The notes beneath the pieces are model-generated. The model saw only the letters and a program-made list of their open reading frames with translations, was not told where the DNA came from and ran no database searches. This document shows, one piece after another, positions 52,751-63,289 of a stretch of DNA of 64,000 nucleotides. Within the stretch, counting starts at the first letter, position 1; each line of letters starts with the position of its first letter. Position numbers and translations under genes: made by a program. Source of the stretch: Campylobacter concisus (GTDB lineage: Bacteria > Campylobacterota > Campylobacteria > Campylobacterales > Campylobacteraceae); assembly GCF_002092855.1 (NCBI RefSeq), contig NZ_LVLC01000001.1, positions 248,001 through 312,000 of the forward strand, in the 5' to 3' direction.

Positions 52751-53992
52751 TTAAGTCACTATTATATCTTGTAAATTTTCAAAAACAAAGACATTCATTC
52801 CGTTTTTGTATTCATATCTAAATTTGAGCCCATGCGCTTCAAGTATATTGCTAACTATATATAAACCAAGACCAAAACTCTTTTGAGTATCCTCTCCTTT
52901 GATAAATGGCTGGACATAAAAGTCAAGATCATTTTTTAGCTTCTCACCTTGAGTTATAAATTTCATATGATCCTTGCTAACAACGATATTTACATGCTTA
53001 TCAGTTGAATATTTTATGCCATTGTCTATCATATTTTTTATAGCGACTGAAAATAGCTTGAAATCAACAAGCACCCTAACCTCATCAAGCTCACTGATAC
53101 CAACACACTCTTTTTCTACCATGGCTATATCGATAGCCTCATCGATGAGATCCCTCATAAAACATGGAGTTTTATTGCTAAGTCCTATTTTTGATGTTAT
53201 CTGCTCTATCGCTGCAAGTTCGTTTATTAAATTTTCAAGCTTGTGAAAGACAGAGATTAGCCTTTCTTGATTTTTACTTTTTTCTATCATTTGAGCTGCT
53301 ATTAGGCCTTTTGTGATAGGAGTTTTTAGCTCGTGCATGATATTTCTTAAGAAAAGATGCCTTGAGTCATTAAGCGCCTTGATCTGACAAACTGCCTCAT
53401 AAAATGCCTCTGAAACTTCAGAAATTTCATCCTTGCCGTTGCCAACATTTTGTACGCCGTCAAGCTCACCATTTGCAAATTTTACGATCTGACGCTTTAG
53501 CTTTCTAAGCGGTTTTATCTTATAGATAACAAAAATGTAAGCACCTAACAAAATGACCGCAACCACCAAAAAAACAGCCTTTATCACCTCGTATCTGTAA
53601 GGCTGAAATTCCTTATCCATTAAAAGCTTTAGCTCGTCTAAATGCTCAATCCTTAAGTAGTGGTGCTTGTCATAAAGCAAGATCGCACTTGAGCCTAGAT
53701 CGCTTGAAATTTCTTCTAAAACGGTTGCTTGCTTTAAAATTTCATCCTTTTTCTTCTCGTCTTTTATCTCTGGCATATCGATATTTGAAAGTTGGCGGTC
53801 GTACTGAGTTTTATTTATGATGCCACCCATATAAAACAAATTTGTCCTAGCGACGTTTGAGTATTTGTTATTTAGCTCTCTTGTATAGTTTTGCTTATCA
53901 AAGCCCATGAGCCACAAAAAGGCTAGAAATATCGAAACAAGCGCAAGGGCAAAGATAAAAGTTATGGTTATAAAAATAGACGATCTTGGCAT
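52751..53992 (-). CDS. cprS: Sensor histidine kinase, CprS-like
   Basis: A 413-residue inner-membrane kinase. A span at about 7-30, a periplasmic sensor of about 100 residues, a second span (about 135-157), a HAMP-like linker (KPLRKLKRQIVKFANGELD), the H-box HELKTPITKG, and the ATP-binding domain with NMIDNGIKY and GLGLYIV. Its start ATG overlaps the cprR stop as TGATG. The order cprS-cprR-htrA-cbpA-hspR is that of C. jejuni, where CprRS controls envelope homeostasis, biofilm and htrA expression. The symbol is based on this synteny. Confidence 0.87.
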   Translation of the reverse strand: MPRSSIFITITFIFALALVSIFLAFLWLMGFDKQNYTRELNNKYSNVARTNLFYMGGIINKTQYDRQLSNIDMPEIKDEKKKDEILKQATVLEEISSDLGSSAILLYDKHHYLRIEHLDELKLLMDKEFQPYRYEVIKAVFLVVAVILLGAYIFVIYKIKPLRKLKRQIVKFANGELDGVQNVGNGKDEISEVSEAFYEAVCQIKALNDSRHLFLRNIMHELKTPITKGLIAAQMIEKSKNQERLISVFHKLENLINELAAIEQITSKIGLSNKTPCFMRDLIDEAIDIAMVEKECVGISELDEVRVLVDFKLFSVAIKNMIDNGIKYSTDKHVNIVVSKDHMKFITQGEKLKNDLDFYVQPFIKGEDTQKSFGLGLYIVSNILEAHGLKFRYEYKNGMNVFVFENLQDIIVT

Positions 53993-54669
53993 CAAAGAAC
54001 CAATTTATAGCCGATACCACGGATCGCGTGGATGTATTTTGGCTCTTTTGGATTTTCATTTAGTTTTTGGCGAATCCTGCCGATGATGACGTCAATACTT
54101 TTGTTTGAGCTATCTTCATTTATGCTCTCGCAGTTATAGATGAGTTCCTCTCTAGTAACCGCTCCGCCCTCTTTTAAAAGTAGATATTTTAAGATGTCGT
54201 ATTCTGCGGCAGTTAAATTTAGCACGTTTCCTTTAAATAAAATTTCATGTTCAAACTCTTTTAAAACCAGGTCCTTATTTAAATTTCTCGCCTCAATTGC
54301 TGGGGTGATACTCTGCCTTCTTAGATGACTTTTGATACGAGCCAAAAGCTCTTGTGGGTCATATGGCTTTGGCAAATAATCATCCGCTCCATTATCAAGA
54401 GCATTTACCTTATCCGTTATATCATGTCTTGCACTTGATATGATAATAGGAATATTGTGATTTTTCCTGATCTCTTTACAAACTTCTAATCCGTCCATAC
54501 CAGGCAATGTAAGATCTAGTATAACTAGGTCAAATTTACTTGTATTTAGCGTAGATAGTCCGATATATGGCTCTTCGGCAGTCACTACTTCAATATCATA
54601 GTTTTCTAGATATTCGGTTAAAATTTCAGCAAGCTCCATATCATCTTCTATCATTAAAATTCTAGTCAT
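53992..54669 (-). CDS. cprR: OmpR-family response regulator, CprR-like
   Basis: A 225-residue two-component regulator with receiver Asp52 (LVILDLTLPGMDG), Lys in YLPKPYDP, and a C-terminal winged helix (DVIIGRIRQKLNENP). C. jejuni CprR is essential and regulates htrA; the htrA gene lies 97 bp upstream on the same strand here. The gene starts at ATG 54669. Confidence 0.9.
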   Translation of the reverse strand: MTRILMIEDDMELAEILTEYLENYDIEVVTAEEPYIGLSTLNTSKFDLVILDLTLPGMDGLEVCKEIRKNHNIPIIISSARHDITDKVNALDNGADDYLPKPYDPQELLARIKSHLRRQSITPAIEARNLNKDLVLKEFEHEILFKGNVLNLTAAEYDILKYLLLKEGGAVTREELIYNCESINEDSSNKSIDVIIGRIRQKLNENPKEPKYIHAIRGIGYKLVL

Positions 54670-54737
54670 GATCTTTCCTGTTGTAAATTTATTTTTAAGG
54701 ATTATAGCAGATTAAGATTTTAAAAATTTAAAAGGGT

Positions 54738-54761
54738 TAAGAGCTGAAATTTCAGCTCTTA
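54738..54761 (-). terminator. Terminator of htrA (perfect 24-bp palindrome)
   Basis: Two exactly complementary 12-base halves meet at 54749/54750. It is six bases after the htrA stop (minus strand) and is followed by CCCTTTTAAATTTTT. Though htrA and cprR are on the same strand, it suggests partial uncoupling of their transcripts. Confidence 0.7.
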
Positions 54762-54766
54762 GATGA

Positions 54767-56170
54767 TTATTTTATAACAAGGCCTTGTATAATACCACCG
54801 CGATTTATCCACACTAGTGTCTTTTTACCTTTTGTGTTTTTGACCGTATTTGCAAATGTTTGAAGATCTTTTATGCTCTCTTCACCAACTTGAACGATCA
54901 CGTCGCCTCTTTCAAAGCCAAAGTCTTCAGCCTTTGAGCCTGATTTTACATCAGTTACTAGCACACCTTGAGTATCTGGGCTGATTTTGTATTTATATCT
55001 TATCTCATCACTTAGATTACTAACGCTAAGTCCTTCGATTATAATGCTTTTTGCTATGTCTTTTGAATTGTGATCAGCGTTTGCAAGCTTGATTTTTGCA
55101 TTCATTATTTTATTTGATCGCTCGTAAGTTATATCAACACTACTATTTGGAGTTAGTGAACCGATGAAATTTTTAAGATCATTTGCGTTTTTAATAGCTT
55201 TATCATTAGCTGATATAACCAAATCGCCTCTTTTTAGCCCAGCCTCATCTGCTGGCATGCCTTGCTCTACGCCGCTTATTAAAGCACCCTCTTTATTTGT
55301 GTAAAGCTCTTTTTGCTCATCAGTTAAATTTGCAATCGTAACTCCGATAAAGCCACGTTCGATCTTGCCGTCAGTTATCAGCTTTTTAGCGATATCTTTG
55401 ACCATATTTGATGGGATTGCAAAACCAATGCCGTTGTTGCCACCACTTTTTGAAAGTATGGCTGAGTTTATTCCGACTAAATATCCCCTACTATCAACCA
55501 AAGCTCCACCTGAATTTCCTGGGTTTATCGAAGCATCTGTTTGGATAAAATTTTCATATTGATTAAGGCCGATATTATCTTTATTTAGCCCTGAAATGAT
55601 ACCTTGAGTGATACTTTCACCAACGCCAAATGGATTACCTATTGCAAATACGACGTCTGCATCAAGCAGCTTTGATGAGTCCGCAAAAGTGATCACATTT
55701 AGTCCGTTTGCCTCTATCTTTACGACGGCTAGATCGGTTTTTGGATCACTTCCTATTAGCTTTGCTTTATACTCTTTGCCGCCATTTGCAAGAGTTACAA
55801 CTATTTGATCACTGTCTTCTATAACGTGATTATTTGTAACGATATATCCATCATTTGAGATAATAACGCCAGAGCCAAGCGAAGTAGTTTTTTCTTTTTC
55901 TTTTGGTTTTGCAAAGTTAAATCCAAAAAATTCATTGAAGAAAGGGTCATTAAACATCTGCTCAATACCAGCGTTATTTACCGTTTTTGTAGTTGAAATA
56001 TTTACAACTGAAAGCTTTGCCTGAGCGATCGAGTCATAATAAGAAAGTACGCTATTTTTATCGCTAAGTGGCGAGACTCTCGTGATATTAGAGTTAGCTT
56101 CATTAAATTTAATATCAGCCCCCACTAAAAAAGAAGCTGCTGCTAATGAAATTAGCACAATCTTTTTCAT
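54767..56170 (-). CDS. htrA: Periplasmic serine protease/chaperone HtrA (DegP)
   Basis: A 467-residue Do-type protease. Signal peptide 1-17; the catalytic triad is His115 (NNHVIED), Asp146 (KTDLAVV) and Ser220 (NPGNSGGAL); PDZ1 at about 275-365 and PDZ2 at about 380-465. In Campylobacter, HtrA degrades misfolded envelope proteins, is secreted and cleaves host E-cadherin, helping passage between epithelial cells. The same role is likely here but inferred. The promoter lies in the gap divergent to cbpA. Confidence 0.96.
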   Translation of the reverse strand: MKKIVLISLAAASFLVGADIKFNEANSNITRVSPLSDKNSVLSYYDSIAQAKLSVVNISTTKTVNNAGIEQMFNDPFFNEFFGFNFAKPKEKEKTTSLGSGVIISNDGYIVTNNHVIEDSDQIVVTLANGGKEYKAKLIGSDPKTDLAVVKIEANGLNVITFADSSKLLDADVVFAIGNPFGVGESITQGIISGLNKDNIGLNQYENFIQTDASINPGNSGGALVDSRGYLVGINSAILSKSGGNNGIGFAIPSNMVKDIAKKLITDGKIERGFIGVTIANLTDEQKELYTNKEGALISGVEQGMPADEAGLKRGDLVISANDKAIKNANDLKNFIGSLTPNSSVDITYERSNKIMNAKIKLANADHNSKDIAKSIIIEGLSVSNLSDEIRYKYKISPDTQGVLVTDVKSGSKAEDFGFERGDVIVQVGEESIKDLQTFANTVKNTKGKKTLVWINRGGIIQGLVIK

Positions 56171-56262
56171 TTTTTTCCTTTAATCTAAAAATTTTTGCAA
56201 ATTATAAATATAGTGAAAAAATAAAATCTTAACACTTTTTCTTGTTATTAAACAAAAATAAA

Positions 56263-56283
56263 CTTGACTTGCATAGACTAAAG
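56263..56283 (+). promoter_or_regulatory. HAIR-like operator for HspR before cbpA
   Basis: CTTGACT-N7-ACTAAAG matches the HAIR consensus (CTTGAGT-N7-ACTCAAG) at 12 of 14 positions with the exact seven-base spacer. It overlaps the promoter: TATAAT is at 56292-56297 and TTGCAT at 56269-56274, 17 bases apart. HspR, encoded two genes downstream, is the expected repressor, giving heat-inducible autoregulation of cbpA-hspR. Confidence 0.65.
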
Positions 56284-56291
56284 CTTTATGA

Positions 56292-56297
56292 TATAAT
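56292..56297 (+). promoter_or_regulatory. Sigma-70 -10 box of cbpA-hspR operon
   Basis: Perfect TATAAT 28 bp before the cbpA ATG, with a -35-like TTGCAT 17 bases upstream that lies within the HAIR-like element. AAGGAG at 56315-56320 is the ribosome-binding site. Confidence 0.7.
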
Positions 56298-56325
56298 CCG
56301 TATCAAAAGAATATAAGGAGAATAT

Positions 56326-57222
56326 ATGAGTGAAAGCTTATATGAGACTTTAGGGGTTTCAAAGGGTGCCTCAAGCGACGAGATAAAAAAAGCTTATAGA
56401 AAACTTGCCAGAAAATATCACCCAGACATCAACAAAGACCCCGGAGCAGAAGATAAATTTAAAGAGATAAATGCTGCTTATGAAATTTTAAGCGACGATA
56501 AAAAACGAGCTCAATACGACCAGTACGGCGATACTATGTTTGGCGGTCAAAATTTCCACGACTTTGCTAGTAGTTCAGCCGATATGGGCGATCTAAATGA
56601 AATTTTAAAGAATATCTTCTCAGGTAGCTTTGGCGGCGGTGGAGCTAAATTTAGCAGCGGATTTGGTAGCAATTTTGGAGGATTTGACGGATTTAGTAGT
56701 GGTGGATTTGGCTTTGGCGGAGCTGATCTAGACGTAAATGCAAAAATTTCTATACCATTTGACGTAGCTGTAACTGGCGGTGAACATAAGATAAATTTTA
56801 ATGGCGAAAGCATTAAGATAAAAATTCCAAGCGGCATAGAAGGCGGCGAGAAGCTTCGTGTAAAAGGCAAAGGCAAGAGTACTGGTGGTCAAAAAGGCGA
56901 TCTTATACTTGCTATTAGCGTTGAGCCAAGCGACGAATATGAAAGAGTCGGAGACGATCTTTATAAAGATATAGAAATTCCACTAAAAACTATGCTTTTT
57001 GGCGGAAAAGTCAATGTACATACTTACAAAAAAGATGTCACGATTAAAATCGCTGAGAACTCAAAAACAGGCACAAAGATCCGCTTAAAAGGATATGGTG
57101 TGCAAAATAGAAAGAGCGGAATTTATGGGAATCTTTACTTAAAAGCCAGGGTAAAACTTCCAAATATCAGTGAGCTTGATGAAGGCTTAGTAAAAGAGTT
57201 AAAAGAGAAATTACCGGAGTAA
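56326..57222 (+). CDS. cbpA: Curved-DNA-binding DnaJ-type co-chaperone CbpA
   Basis: A 298-residue class II (type B) J-domain protein. The J domain (1-70) has His32-Pro33-Asp34 (KYHPDINKD), which stimulates DnaK; a Gly/Phe-rich linker is at about 72-145; two substrate-binding beta domains follow. It lacks the zinc-finger region of DnaJ proper. It starts the cbpA-hspR-kefB transcript. It cooperates with DnaK under heat stress. Confidence 0.93.
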   Translation: MSESLYETLGVSKGASSDEIKKAYRKLARKYHPDINKDPGAEDKFKEINAAYEILSDDKKRAQYDQYGDTMFGGQNFHDFASSSADMGDLNEILKNIFSGSFGGGGAKFSSGFGSNFGGFDGFSSGGFGFGGADLDVNAKISIPFDVAVTGGEHKINFNGESIKIKIPSGIEGGEKLRVKGKGKSTGGQKGDLILAISVEPSDEYERVGDDLYKDIEIPLKTMLFGGKVNVHTYKKDVTIKIAENSKTGTKIRLKGYGVQNRKSGIYGNLYLKARVKLPNISELDEGLVKELKEKLPE

Positions 57223-57226
57223 AAAA

Positions 57227-57601
57227 ATGCAAAATTATGAAGAACCACTTTTTTTAATAAGCGTTGTTGCAAAGGTTTTAAGCATACATCCACAAACTTT
57301 AAGACAGTATGAAAGAGAGGGACTTATCGAGCCATCAAGAACAGATGGCAAGATGAGGCTCTACTCACAAAAAGACGTTGATCGCGTAAAAACTATACTA
57401 AATTTAACCCGCGAACTAGGTGTAAATTTAGCCGGCGTTGATGTGATACTTCAGTTGAAAGAAAAAATTGACGATTTAGAATCAACTATTGATGAGCTAA
57501 ATAAAAAATTGCACGAAGCTACCAGCCAAACTAGCACAAAAAGATCGCTCGTAAAGAGAAAAAATAGCTTTGATCTAGTCTTTTATGAAGGTAAAAAATA
57601 A
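57227..57601 (+). CDS. hspR: Heat-shock repressor HspR (MerR family)
   Basis: A 124-residue MerR-type repressor. The winged HTH (about 9-75) reads LISVVAKVLSIHPQTLRQYE, then GLIEPSRTDGKMRLYS, and a coiled-coil follows (90-112). In C. jejuni and H. pylori, HspR represses chaperone genes through HAIR sites, using DnaK as co-repressor in some species. Four bases separate it from cbpA and three from kefB. A basic C-terminus (TKRSLVKRKN) is present. Confidence 0.93.
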   Translation: MQNYEEPLFLISVVAKVLSIHPQTLRQYEREGLIEPSRTDGKMRLYSQKDVDRVKTILNLTRELGVNLAGVDVILQLKEKIDDLESTIDELNKKLHEATSQTSTKRSLVKRKNSFDLVFYEGKK

Positions 57602-57604
57602 TTT

Positions 57605-59230
57605 ATGGAACAAATTTTAGAAGGTTTCTTGCTTGTTGCAGCGATCTCAGTCGCATTAAACGTCATTTTTAAAAAATTTCAGATACCAACCATCATCGGC
57701 TACATCGTAACAGGTACGCTTATATCAGAATTTTTCAACCTAAAAAGCAATGATGAAATTTCCCATATCGCGGAATTTGGTATCGCATTTTTGATGTTTA
57801 CCATTGGGCTTGAGTTTAGTTTTAAACACTTAATGGGTATGAAAAAAGAGGTCTTTTTAAATGGCGGCTTACAGGTTTGTTTAAGTGGCTTTATAATGGG
57901 TGTGATGCTTTATTATGCCCTTCACTTAAAAGACGAAACAGCACTTATTGCAGGTCTTGCGCTTGCACTCTCATCAACTGCGATCGTGCTAAAGACACTA
58001 AACGATAGTGGCGATGTGAGTAAAATTTACGGCAGAAAAGCACTTGGAATTTTACTATTTCAAGATATTGCAGTCATTCCTATTTTGCTTATGATAGATA
58101 TGTTTAGCTCGCAAGATGCTTCAATAAATGAGCTTTTGCTAAAGACATTTACAAGTGCGATTATTCTTATTGTTGTGCTATTTTTACTTGGCAAATATGT
58201 CATCAACTGGATATTTTATAAAGTTATTCAAACAAATTCGCAAGAGGTTTTTATAGCTACGATTTTATTTATGGTCGTTGGCTCTAGCACTTTGGCTCAC
58301 TTTTTTGGCTTCTCATACTCTTTGGGTGCGTTTTTAGCCGGTATGATGATGGCAGAGACACAGTATAAACACCAAATCGAAGTTGATCTCATACCTTTTA
58401 GAGATTTACTTCTTGGGCTATTTTTCATAACCGTTGGTATGCAGATAAATTTTGCTGTCGTCGTCTCAAACATCTGGCTTGTTCTTGGCCTAGTATTTAG
58501 TGTCATGGTGATAAAAGCAGTTGTCGTTTTTGCTATCTTAAACATCTACTTAAAGCGAAGAGTTGCTGCAAAAACCGCGCTTAGTGTTTGTCAAATAGGC
58601 GAATTTGCACTAGCTGTTTTTGGACTAATGACTACTAGAAATTTACTTGATATACAAACTGCTCAAATTTTTATCGCAGCCTCAGTTGTGTCGATGTTTG
58701 CTACGCCTTTTATACTTAAAAAACTAGACGCGATAGCAGACCTCATAGAACGTGAGATCGTTGTTGAACCGAATGAAACTCTAAAGCCGCAAAAAATAAA
58801 AAATCACATCGTAGTCTTTGGCTATGAAAGGCTTGGGCAAGAGGTCGTTTTGAGACTAAAAGAGACAAAGCTTTTATATCTTGTGCTTGATAATGATATT
58901 AGTCTAGTTGAGCTTGGTAGGAGCCGCGGGGAAAATGTATTTTTAGGTAACGTTCTTCAAAGTCACACACTTGAAAATGCCTGCCTAAGCGATGCAGCTG
59001 CTGTTATTATAACTGTTAACAATGAGCAAAGAGTGGAGCTCATCGCGCAAAAGATAAAAGACTACGGCGTAAATACCCAAACTATAATAAAAATAAATGG
59101 TGAGGGTAATAAAGATATTTTTGGTGAGTTAAGTAAAAATTTCCACCTAATAAACGAAGAGCGCGTCATGGCAAAAACACTCGTACACGAGGCTCTTCAA
59201 TGCAAAATCGATCATGATATAAGAGCGTAA
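57605..59230 (+). CDS. kefB: CPA2-family cation/proton antiporter with TrkA-N domain (KefB-like)
   Basis: A 541-residue inner-membrane antiporter with about 12 spans (1-375), motif SFKHLMGMKKEVFLNGG and LALALSSTAIVLKTL, and a C-terminal TrkA-N (RCK) domain (about 400-515) with a Rossmann-type HIVVFGYERLGQEVVLRL. E. coli KefB expels K+ when electrophiles form glutathione adducts; here the regulator is unknown, as no KefG-like partner is nearby. It is the last gene after hspR, and its transcription with a heat-shock operon mirrors C. jejuni. Confidence 0.9.
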   Translation: MEQILEGFLLVAAISVALNVIFKKFQIPTIIGYIVTGTLISEFFNLKSNDEISHIAEFGIAFLMFTIGLEFSFKHLMGMKKEVFLNGGLQVCLSGFIMGVMLYYALHLKDETALIAGLALALSSTAIVLKTLNDSGDVSKIYGRKALGILLFQDIAVIPILLMIDMFSSQDASINELLLKTFTSAIILIVVLFLLGKYVINWIFYKVIQTNSQEVFIATILFMVVGSSTLAHFFGFSYSLGAFLAGMMMAETQYKHQIEVDLIPFRDLLLGLFFITVGMQINFAVVVSNIWLVLGLVFSVMVIKAVVVFAILNIYLKRRVAAKTALSVCQIGEFALAVFGLMTTRNLLDIQTAQIFIAASVVSMFATPFILKKLDAIADLIEREIVVEPNETLKPQKIKNHIVVFGYERLGQEVVLRLKETKLLYLVLDNDISLVELGRSRGENVFLGNVLQSHTLENACLSDAAAVIITVNNEQRVELIAQKIKDYGVNTQTIIKINGEGNKDIFGELSKNFHLINEERVMAKTLVHEALQCKIDHDIRA

Positions 59231-59333
59231 AAGTATAAATTTATCCTAGAATTTTACGAGTTTATGTTCAGTTTTAAAATAATCTTTTAAAAATAACTTT
59301 TACAAGCAATGAGTAAGCCTAAGTCTCTAGGCT

Positions 59334-60533
59334 CTACTCATTTCTTAAAGTTTGAAGCACATTTACTTCTGTGGCTTTTTTAGCTGGGTAATAAGACGAG
59401 ATAGCCACGATAAAAATAGCTCCAACTATTATAAGCACAAAGTCAATCAAAGAAAGTTCTAATGGAAGTTTACTTGAGCCATAAACGTCAGCTGGCAAGT
59501 CTATAATGTTGAAATTTCCAAGTAAAAATAGCCCTAAAAAGCCAAGCGCTAAGCCAAATATAATGCCGCCACCGCCGATTACTAGCCCTTGATAGAAAAA
59601 GCTTCTTTTTATCTCGCCTTTGCTAGCACCAAGTGCAAGAAGCAAGGCAATTTCTTGCCTGCGGTTCATCACTGTCATTAGCAGCGAGCTTATGATGTTT
59701 AGCGACGCCACAAGGATAATTAGCATCAAAACTATAAAAAGTGCTCGTTTTTCAAGTGCGAGTGCTGAGAAAAAGTTACCATTTTGCTCCCACCAGCCAA
59801 TAGCAACCATGCCAGTTGGCAGGCCCTCACGCACTCTTTTTATATCATCAAATGGCTTACTTGAAAAGATATGAATTCCATCATAAACGCCTTTTGGATA
59901 GTCTAAAATTTTCCTCAAAGCATCGACTGAAGTGTATGAAAACGCCTTGTCATAGGCGATTAGCCCAGATGTAAATGAGCCACCGATATCAAAGCGCTTC
60001 ATCTTTGGCGTTAGCGAAAAGCCAGCTGGATCGGCCTTTGTAAAGATAAGCGTTAATTTCTCATCGTTTCTTAGTCTAAACTCGCTCATTATGCCACTTC
60101 CCACAAGTATCTCAAAACCATCTAGCTCTTTATCTTTTAAAGCTTCATTTACGACTGAGTTTATCTGCTTTTCATCTTTAAAATTTACGCCATAAACCAG
60201 TCCGCCCTCAAGTGCATTTGCCGAGCGGTAAATGACCTGTGTGCTTATAAATGGACTAAATTTAAGATCACTAAATCTAGCCTTTAGCTCATCAACAAAG
60301 TCATCATCAATAGAGCCTTTAAAGGCACTTTGAATGGTTATTGGATAGTTCATCGTAAAAAGTTTGCGCTCAAATTCTTTATCAAACCCGTTCATAATCG
60401 CCATTGCAACGATCAAAACCATAAGTCCGATGCTAACGCCAAGAAAGGCAAGCAAGGCACTTAGAGTGATAAATGGCTGAGTTTTATCAAATCTTAAATA
60501 TTTAAAAAGTAGGTACTTTGGTAAGCTTGTCAT
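59334..60533 (-). CDS. LolC/LolE-type lipoprotein-releasing ABC permease
   Basis: A 399-residue inner-membrane protein with one N-terminal span (about 22-48), a periplasmic domain (50-265) and three C-terminal spans (about 270-295, 315-345, 365-385) ending in an SSYYPAKKATEVNVLQTL tail, the LolCE/FtsX family pattern. It would take outer-membrane lipoproteins from the inner membrane for LolA. In epsilonproteobacteria a single LolC/E-like (LolF) permease serves both roles. The start is ATG 60533; the preceding TTG was not used. lolA lies nearby across secA. Confidence 0.85.
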   Translation of the reverse strand: MTSLPKYLLFKYLRFDKTQPFITLSALLAFLGVSIGLMVLIVAMAIMNGFDKEFERKLFTMNYPITIQSAFKGSIDDDFVDELKARFSDLKFSPFISTQVIYRSANALEGGLVYGVNFKDEKQINSVVNEALKDKELDGFEILVGSGIMSEFRLRNDEKLTLIFTKADPAGFSLTPKMKRFDIGGSFTSGLIAYDKAFSYTSVDALRKILDYPKGVYDGIHIFSSKPFDDIKRVREGLPTGMVAIGWWEQNGNFFSALALEKRALFIVLMLIILVASLNIISSLLMTVMNRRQEIALLLALGASKGEIKRSFFYQGLVIGGGGIIFGLALGFLGLFLLGNFNIIDLPADVYGSSKLPLELSLIDFVLIIVGAIFIVAISSYYPAKKATEVNVLQTLRNE

Positions 60534-60551
60534 CAAATAGCCTTTAAAAGA

Positions 60552-60574
60552 TTAAGGCGCTTTTGGCGCCTTAA
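60552..60574 (-). terminator. Terminator of secA
   Basis: TTAAGGCGC (60552-60560) pairs with GCGCCTTAA (60566-60574), a nine-bp perfect stem downstream of the secA stop, followed on the minus strand by TCTTTT. Confidence 0.8.
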
Positions 60575-60585
60575 AAGTAGAAATT

Positions 60586-63192
60586 TTAAGCAAATATGCC
60601 TTTTTTAGGGCCACTTTTTCCGTGGCAATCTTTATATTTTTTACCGCTTCCACAAGGGCATGGAGCGTTTCTTGGTATCTTTTTTTCAGGTGTAAATTTA
60701 TCATCCTCACCTTGGTTGTTGTAGCTTAAATTTTCATTTTCAGCATTTTGACTAGCTTCAAGCATCATTCTAGCTTGCTCTTCTTGCTCTTCACGGCTCT
60801 TAAATCTTACAACCTGAAGCGTCTTAACACTCTCACTTTTTAGCCTGCTAACTAGCTCCATAAAGAGGTTATAGCTCTCTTTTTTGTATTCAACAAGCGG
60901 ATCTTTTTGATTATACCCTCTAAGGCCGATACCAGTTTTTAGGATATCCATTTGATAAAGGTGCTCTCTCCACGCATTATCAAGCACTTGAAGGTATAAA
61001 ATTTTCTCTATCTCTTTTCTTTGATCTTCATTTAGCACGCTCATTTTTTCGTTATATCTTACTTCAAAAATTTGCGCAAGCTTTTCTATTAGCTCATCAT
61101 ACTCTAGACCTTTCAACTCACTCTCGTCCATCTCTTCACCACAGTCTGCAAGGATGATAGAGCATAAATTTTTAATATCAAAGTCATCTTTCAAGCCACC
61201 ATGGAAAATTTCAGCCGTATCAAGTAAATTTGCAGCATACTCTTTTCTATTTTGAGCTATCTTTTCGCTCATATCATAGTTTTTATCAAGTAGCTCGTCG
61301 CGGTATTTGTAGATAGTCTTTCTTTGCTCATTTGCCACGTCATCATACTCAAGCAAGTGCTTTCTAGCCTCAAAGTGCAAGCTCTCGACTTTCTTTTGAG
61401 CATTTTCAACAGCTCTTGTCACCATGCGACTCTCGATACTCTCGCCCTCGTCGATACCGAGCCTATCCATGATCGCTTTTATGCGGTCACTACCAAAAAT
61501 TCTTAAAAGATTATCCTCTAAGCTTAGATAAAATCTACTCATACCAGGATCACCCTGACGTCCAGCACGGCCACGGAGCTGATTGTCTATCCTTCTACTC
61601 TCGTGCCTTTCAGTACCTATGATATAAAGTCCGCCTAAATTTCTAACCTCATCATCGATCCTGATATCAACACCGCGTCCTGCCATGTTTGTAGCGATAG
61701 TCACAGCGCCTTTTACACCAGCTTGCGCGATGATCTCAGCCTCTTTTTCATGATTTTTAGCATTTAGCACAGAGTGTGGGATGCCAGCTTTTTTAAGCAT
61801 CTCGTGAAGCACCTCACTGCGCTCGATACTTGCAGTTCCCACAAGCACTGGCTGACCTTTCTCGTGAGCTTTTTTAACCTCATCAATAACTGCTTTAAAT
61901 TTCTCATTTTGAGTTTTATAGATAAGATCGTTTTGATCTATCCTTTTAACTGGTAAATTTGTAGGGATCGAGATAACTTCAAGGTTATAAATTTGAGAAA
62001 ACTCAGTGGCCTCAGTCTGAGCCGTACCAGTCATACCTGCAAGCTTTTTATACATCCTAAAGTAGTTTTGGTAGGTTGTATCGGCTAGCGTTTGGCTCTC
62101 TTCTTGGATTTTCACGCCCTCTTTTGCCTCGAGCGCTTGATGAAGCCCCTCGCTAAAGCGTCTGCCTTCGCTTAGACGTCCAGTAAATTCATCAACAATA
62201 ACCACCTCGCCATCTTTTACGACATAATGAACGTCTTTTTCAAAGAGGTTGTGTGCCTTTAGAGCTTGATCTAGATGGTGGCTTAATATGGCGTTTTCAA
62301 GGTTATATAAATTCTCAACACCAAATAATTTTTCAGCCTTGCTTATGCCAGCTTCTGTGATCATTATCGTTCTATTTTTTTCATCGACTATAAAGTCCCC
62401 TGTTGGCTTTGAGCCTGGCACATTTGGATCAGCTGGAGTGCCTCTAGTAAGCTGTTTTGCAACCTGATCGGCTCTTATGTAGCCATCAAGTGTGCGATTT
62501 GTTGGACCTGATATTATAAGTGGTGTTCTTGCTTCATCTATCAAGATACTATCGACCTCGTCTACGATAACGAAGTTATGACCTCTTTGCACCTTTTGAC
62601 CAGCTTCAAATTTCATATTATCACGTAAATAATCAAAGCCAAATTCTGAGTTTGTGCCGTATGTTATGTCGGCATTATAAGCAGCTTGTCTTACGTTATC
62701 ATCGTATCCACCGCTTAGTATCACATCGACGCTTAAGCCTAAAAAGTTATAAAGCTCGCCCATTTGCGTAGCGTCACGCTTTGCAAGGTAGTCATTTACG
62801 GTCACTACGTGCACACCCTTGCCGCTCATCGCGTTTAATATAACTGGCAAAGTTGCTACCAAGGTCTTGCCCTCGCCTGTTTTCATCTCAGCGATCCTGC
62901 CCTCATTTAACACCATACCGCCGATTAGCTGCACGTCAAAATGGCGCATCTTAAGCACCCTTTTGCTAGCCTCTCTAACGATCGCAAAGACATCATTTAA
63001 AATTTGATCTAAAGTGACTTTCTCTTCTACTACTTGGGCTTTTAGCTCATTAAATTTGATCTTAAGCTCATCATCGCTCATCTTCTCATACATTGGCTCA
63101 AGCGCATTTATCTGCGCCACACGTTTTATGTATTTTTTGACTTCTCTATCGTTTTTCGTGCCAAAAATCTTTCTAAATACCGATGAAATCAT
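60586..63192 (-). CDS. secA: Protein translocase ATPase SecA
   Basis: SecA drives export through SecYEG. The 868 residues contain Walker A MKTGEGKT (about residue 103), [15 protein letters not shown] (Walker B region), the helicase-like [10 protein letters not shown] motif, the preprotein crosslinking and scaffold regions, and a C-terminal zinc-binding [14 protein letters not shown] (about 845-858) for SecB/phospholipid contact. Full length. The gene is divergent from lolA across a 97-bp region. Confidence 0.97.
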   Translation of the reverse strand: MISSVFRKIFGTKNDREVKKYIKRVAQINALEPMYEKMSDDELKIKFNELKAQVVEEKVTLDQILNDVFAIVREASKRVLKMRHFDVQLIGGMVLNEGRIAEMKTGEGKTLVATLPVILNAMSGKGVHVVTVNDYLAKRDATQMGELYNFLGLSVDVILSGGYDDNVRQAAYNADITYGTNSEFGFDYLRDNMKFEAGQKVQRGHNFVIVDEVDSILIDEARTPLIISGPTNRTLDGYIRADQVAKQLTRGTPADPNVPGSKPTGDFIVDEKNRTIMITEAGISKAEKLFGVENLYNLENAILSHHLDQALKAHNLFEKDVHYVVKDGEVVIVDEFTGRLSEGRRFSEGLHQALEAKEGVKIQEESQTLADTTYQNYFRMYKKLAGMTGTAQTEATEFSQIYNLEVISIPTNLPVKRIDQNDLIYKTQNEKFKAVIDEVKKAHEKGQPVLVGTASIERSEVLHEMLKKAGIPHSVLNAKNHEKEAEIIAQAGVKGAVTIATNMAGRGVDIRIDDEVRNLGGLYIIGTERHESRRIDNQLRGRAGRQGDPGMSRFYLSLEDNLLRIFGSDRIKAIMDRLGIDEGESIESRMVTRAVENAQKKVESLHFEARKHLLEYDDVANEQRKTIYKYRDELLDKNYDMSEKIAQNRKEYAANLLDTAEIFHGGLKDDFDIKNLCSIILADCGEEMDESELKGLEYDELIEKLAQIFEVRYNEKMSVLNEDQRKEIEKILYLQVLDNAWREHLYQMDILKTGIGLRGYNQKDPLVEYKKESYNLFMELVSRLKSESVKTLQVVRFKSREEQEEQARMMLEASQNAENENLSYNNQGEDDKFTPEKKIPRNAPCPCGSGKKYKDCHGKSGPKKGIFA

Positions 63193-63289
63193 TATTTTAC
63201 CTTCCTAAATTTTTAAACTTTGGATATTAGCATAGTTTAACTATTTATTTAATTAAACTGGGCTAGAATACGCCAAAAAAGGATAAAAA

